Assembly (NCBI GenBank): GCA_021202335.1
Contig: JAJQDE010000013.1
Location: 9,104-42,902, forward strand
Reading direction: 5' to 3'
Origin: Lachnospiraceae bacterium
GTDB lineage: Bacteria > Bacillota > Clostridia > Lachnospirales > Lachnospiraceae
DNA length: 33,799 nucleotides
A model generated the notes under the pieces. It saw only the letters and a program-made list of their open reading frames with translations, was not told where the DNA came from and did not search any database. Position numbers and translations under genes: made by a program. Positions 31,865 to 33,799 of this stretch are shown in pieces; position 1 is the first letter of the stretch, and each line of letters opens with the position of its first letter.

Positions 31865-32350
31865 ATGGGGAGAAATCCTAAGTGGGATAACTTTGCGGAG
31901 CTTACGGCGCATTGTTATAAAGCGGCAGAATACGGAAATACTTTGAATGAATGTTGGCATGACGCGTTTGATGTGCTGATGGAAATTATGGACGAGGAGC
32001 GCAAGGCGGACGCCGGCTTTGCAAGAGAGCTTGGCGATTTGGAAAAGCTCACGGATTTTAAATATAACATAGAAGGGCTGATTTTGGATTATCTTGACAG
32101 ACTTTGGATAGCAGGAGATTACGAGAAAATATGTGTCAGCGGGGACAGAATCATACATACCTTTGATTGGCGGGTCGAATCTTCGTCGCCAATCAGGATT
32201 AAGGTAATGAATGCGCTGATAAAAATGCAAAAAAGAGATGCGGCTGAGGCGTATTGCAGGGAATGGATCAAGGCAGAGCCTGAGGATGTGAACGCAGTCA
32301 TCGCCAAAAAGGCGCTTTTGACGGAAGCGGAGAGGAAAACGGAATGTTAG
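31865..32350 (+). CDS. Alpha-helical protein of unknown function, TPR-like
   Basis: About 161 residues. GGAG lies seven bases before ATG 31865 and four before ATG 31862; the ORF could reach 31829 but has no ribosome binding site there. It is predominantly helical: WDNFAELTAHCYKAAEYGNTLNECWHDAFDVLMEIMDEERK, then LDYLDRLWIAGDYEKICVSGDRIIHTFDW, IKVMNALIKMQKRDAAEAYCREWIKAEPEDVNAVIAKKALL. The spacing of small and aromatic residues in the last part resembles tetratricopeptide helices, which bind partner proteins. Its end overlaps the start of the epimerase gene by seven bases, so the two are translationally coupled. I do not recognise a named family. Confidence 0.6.
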   Translation: MGRNPKWDNFAELTAHCYKAAEYGNTLNECWHDAFDVLMEIMDEERKADAGFARELGDLEKLTDFKYNIEGLILDYLDRLWIAGDYEKICVSGDRIIHTFDWRVESSSPIRIKVMNALIKMQKRDAAEAYCREWIKAEPEDVNAVIAKKALLTEAERKTEC

Positions 32351-33417
32351 AAAAAAACATTGATTTAAACGGAAAAACGATATTGGTTACGGGAGCTGCA
32401 GGCTTTATCGGGGCAAATCTTTCAATTGACCTTTTGAAAGGCTTTGAAAATGTTACGCTTATCGGCATTGACAATATGAACGAGTATTACGATGTGTCCC
32501 TAAAGGAGTACAGGCTTGCGGAAATCAGAGAGCTTGAAGGGAGCGTATCGGGCAGCTTTACCTTTGTGAAGGGCAGCATAGCGGACCGTGACTGCGTGGA
32601 CAGGCTTTTTAAGACATATAAGCCTGACGTTGTCGTAAATCTTGCGGCGCAGGCGGGAGTGCGGTACAGCATTGACAACCCTGACGCGTATGTGGAATCA
32701 AATCTGATCGGGTTTTACAATATATTGGAGGCGTGCCGTCACAGCCGCGATAATGGGGAAAAGGGGGTAGAGCATTTGGTGTATGCAAGCTCGTCCTCCG
32801 TATACGGCAGCAACAAAAAAATCCCCTATTCCACACAGGACAAGGTTGACAATCCTGTTTCACTGTATGCGGCGACAAAAAAATCAAATGAGCTGCTTGC
32901 GCACGCTTATGCAAAGCTCTACGGTATTCCGTCTACGGGGCTTCGCTTTTTTACCGTATATGGTCCGGCGGGCAGACCCGATATGGCGTATTTCGGATTT
33001 ACAAATAAGCTCGTCAAAAATGAAACGATTAAGATTTTTAATTACGGGAATTGCAAGCGTGATTTTACCTACATCGATGATATCGTGACGGGCGTGCGGG
33101 AGGTTATGCAGCGCGTGCCGCTTCCGAATGAGGACGGCGTTTTGTATAAGATTTATAATATCGGCAACAACCGGCCGGAAAACCTTTTGGACTTTGTGGA
33201 GATTTTGCAGGAGGAGCTAAAGGCAGCAAAGGTGCTTCCCGACGATTACGACTTTGAGGCGCACAAGGAGCTTGTTGGTATGCAACCTGGAGACGTGGAG
33301 GTTACGTATGCGGATGTGAGCGAGCTTGAGCGCGATTTCGGCTTTAAGCCCCAAACCGACCTTAGAACAGGGCTTCGCAGGTTTGCCCGGTGGTACAGGG
33401 AGTTTTACGAAAATTAA
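32344..33417 (+). CDS. NAD-dependent epimerase, UDP-glucuronate 4-epimerase-like
   Basis: 357 residues, an extended short-chain dehydrogenase. GAAGFIG near the N-terminus binds NAD, followed by LIGIDNMNEYYDVSLKEYRL, NLAAQAGVRYSIDNPDAYVESNL, the ASSSSVYG serine strand and the catalytic Tyr175-Lys179 pair (YAATKKS). RFFTVYGPAGRPDMAYFGFT and KRDFTYIDDIV are typical of UDP-glucuronate/galacturonate 4-epimerases (CapI/GAE). It would supply UDP-galacturonate for surface polysaccharide in the cytoplasm. The gene overlaps the upstream helical protein. No other capsule gene follows before the presumed rRNA leader. Confidence 0.88.
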   Translation: MLEKNIDLNGKTILVTGAAGFIGANLSIDLLKGFENVTLIGIDNMNEYYDVSLKEYRLAEIRELEGSVSGSFTFVKGSIADRDCVDRLFKTYKPDVVVNLAAQAGVRYSIDNPDAYVESNLIGFYNILEACRHSRDNGEKGVEHLVYASSSSVYGSNKKIPYSTQDKVDNPVSLYAATKKSNELLAHAYAKLYGIPSTGLRFFTVYGPAGRPDMAYFGFTNKLVKNETIKIFNYGNCKRDFTYIDDIVTGVREVMQRVPLPNEDGVLYKIYNIGNNRPENLLDFVEILQEELKAAKVLPDDYDFEAHKELVGMQPGDVEVTYADVSELERDFGFKPQTDLRTGLRRFARWYREFYEN

Positions 33418-33541
33418 TGAAAGTATTGAAAACCGGTGAATTGAAAAAGCAAATTCCATCCGGAAACAATTTGGAAAGAGTAAGTTTAATGCTGAACCGG
33501 AATGGGCTTTGCAAGAATTTGTAAATTTACAATTTTTGCAG

Positions 33542-33570
33542 TTGACAGATACGAAATGAAGTGATAATAT
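33542..33570 (+). promoter_or_regulatory. Strong promoter P1 of a presumed rRNA operon
   Basis: Perfect TTGACA (33542-33547) and TAATAT (33565-33570) with a 17-base spacer. Just upstream is the 14-base palindrome TTGTAAATTTACAA (33519-33532) within an AT-rich stretch that could act as an UP element. Confidence 0.65.
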
Positions 33571-33682
33571 AAAACCTGCTGTTAAACAAATTCGATATTT
33601 TGAAACAGTTTGCAGATAGTGTAAGGCGAGTCCCTGCACGAAAGAACAGATATAAAAATTTTAAAATTATGTAAAAAAGTGC

Positions 33683-33712
33683 TTGACAAAATACGACAGC
33701 ATGTGTTAATCT
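33683..33712 (+). promoter_or_regulatory. Promoter P2 of a presumed rRNA operon
   Basis: Perfect TTGACA (33683-33688) followed after 18 bases by TAATCT (33707-33712). CGACAGC (33694-33700) and GCTGTCG (33719-33725) form an inverted repeat that brackets the -10. Tandem strong promoters with no ORF behind them are typical of rrn operons. Confidence 0.6.
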
Positions 33713-33750
33713 AAATAAGCTGTCGCAAAGAAAGACAGGCACCGAAAGAA

Positions 33751-33763
33751 TGAACTTTGACAA
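33751..33763 (+). promoter_or_regulatory. boxA-like antitermination element in the leader
   Basis: TGAACTTTGACAA followed by ATAAACAG resembles the boxA region of Firmicute rRNA leaders (TGTTCTTTGAAAACTAAACA in Bacillus). It supports the view that a 16S rRNA gene begins soon after the right edge. No part of the mature 16S is visible within the window. Confidence 0.5.
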
Positions 33764-33799
33764 ATAAACAGTAATGCAGCCCTGAAAATTCAGAAAAGA

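Noticed and set aside
33418-33540. Terminator after the epimerase gene
   Set aside because: CCGG...CCGG with GAATT/AATTC pairing is present near 33435-33465, but no T run follows.

Overview
The window looks like the chromosome of a sporulation-lineage, anaerobic Firmicute, most likely in or near Lachnospiraceae (Clostridia). The grounds are a spoVAE-type spore gene, two families I associate with this group (DUF5721, DUF4250), Gram-positive regulators and lipoproteins, strong AGGAGG-type ribosome binding sites and a roughly 50% GC composition. No plasmid, phage, insertion sequence, CRISPR array or tRNA is visible. The species assignment is an inference from gene content only.

Layout. (1) 1-1841: C-terminal part of a large surface protein, with a Ser/Thr/Glu repeat stalk and Ig-like repeats. 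(2) 1916-2419: a flavin-reductase-like protein on the minus strand. (3) 2510-8930: gltBD (glutamate synthase) behind a consensus promoter and a leader that ends in an intrinsic terminator, then a strong terminator. (4) 8945-11376: two divergent helix-turn-helix genes around a cluster of AAAACG half-sites, the plus one coupled to a two-domain glycosyltransferase-like protein. (5) 11420-13209: a small unknown protein with a possible structured leader, ridA, a shikimate-kinase-like protein and a lone spoVAE. (6) 13206-15449: DUF5721, DegV and an orphan LytTR response regulator. (7) 15524-21255: divergent arginine biosynthesis units, argG (plus a DUF1294 gene) leftward and GNAT-argJ-argB-argD rightward, with ARG-box-like sites between their promoters. 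(8) 21363-23281: an orphan solute-binding protein and a DMT/YdcZ-type membrane protein whose start codon lies inside a terminator hairpin. (9) 23441-30898: an apparent operon comEA, response regulator, histidine kinase, GerMN lipoprotein, comEC, holA, DUF4250. (10) 30915-33417: polysaccharide deacetylase, an unknown helical protein and a UDP-glucuronate-epimerase-like enzyme. (11) 33542-33799: tandem strong promoters and a boxA-like leader, suggesting that an rRNA operon begins just past the right edge.

The most unusual thing I found is not a gene. A modular intergenic repeat fills the gaps upstream of ridA, argB, the solute-binding protein and holA. Two copies match at 66 of 70 bases, and a core of about 20 bases is shared by three. 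The copies carry leading hairpins and alternative pairings and end in the Shine-Dalgarno sequence of the next gene. A hairpin module of the same family also occurs in the argG leader. In all four copies the frame that reads the repeat's peptide is also the frame of the upstream gene, and in two copies that frame ends in an ATGA overlap with the downstream start. Other points of note are the gltB attenuator, whose second hairpin has an ANTAR-type hexaloop, and the two-component system embedded between comEA and comEC.
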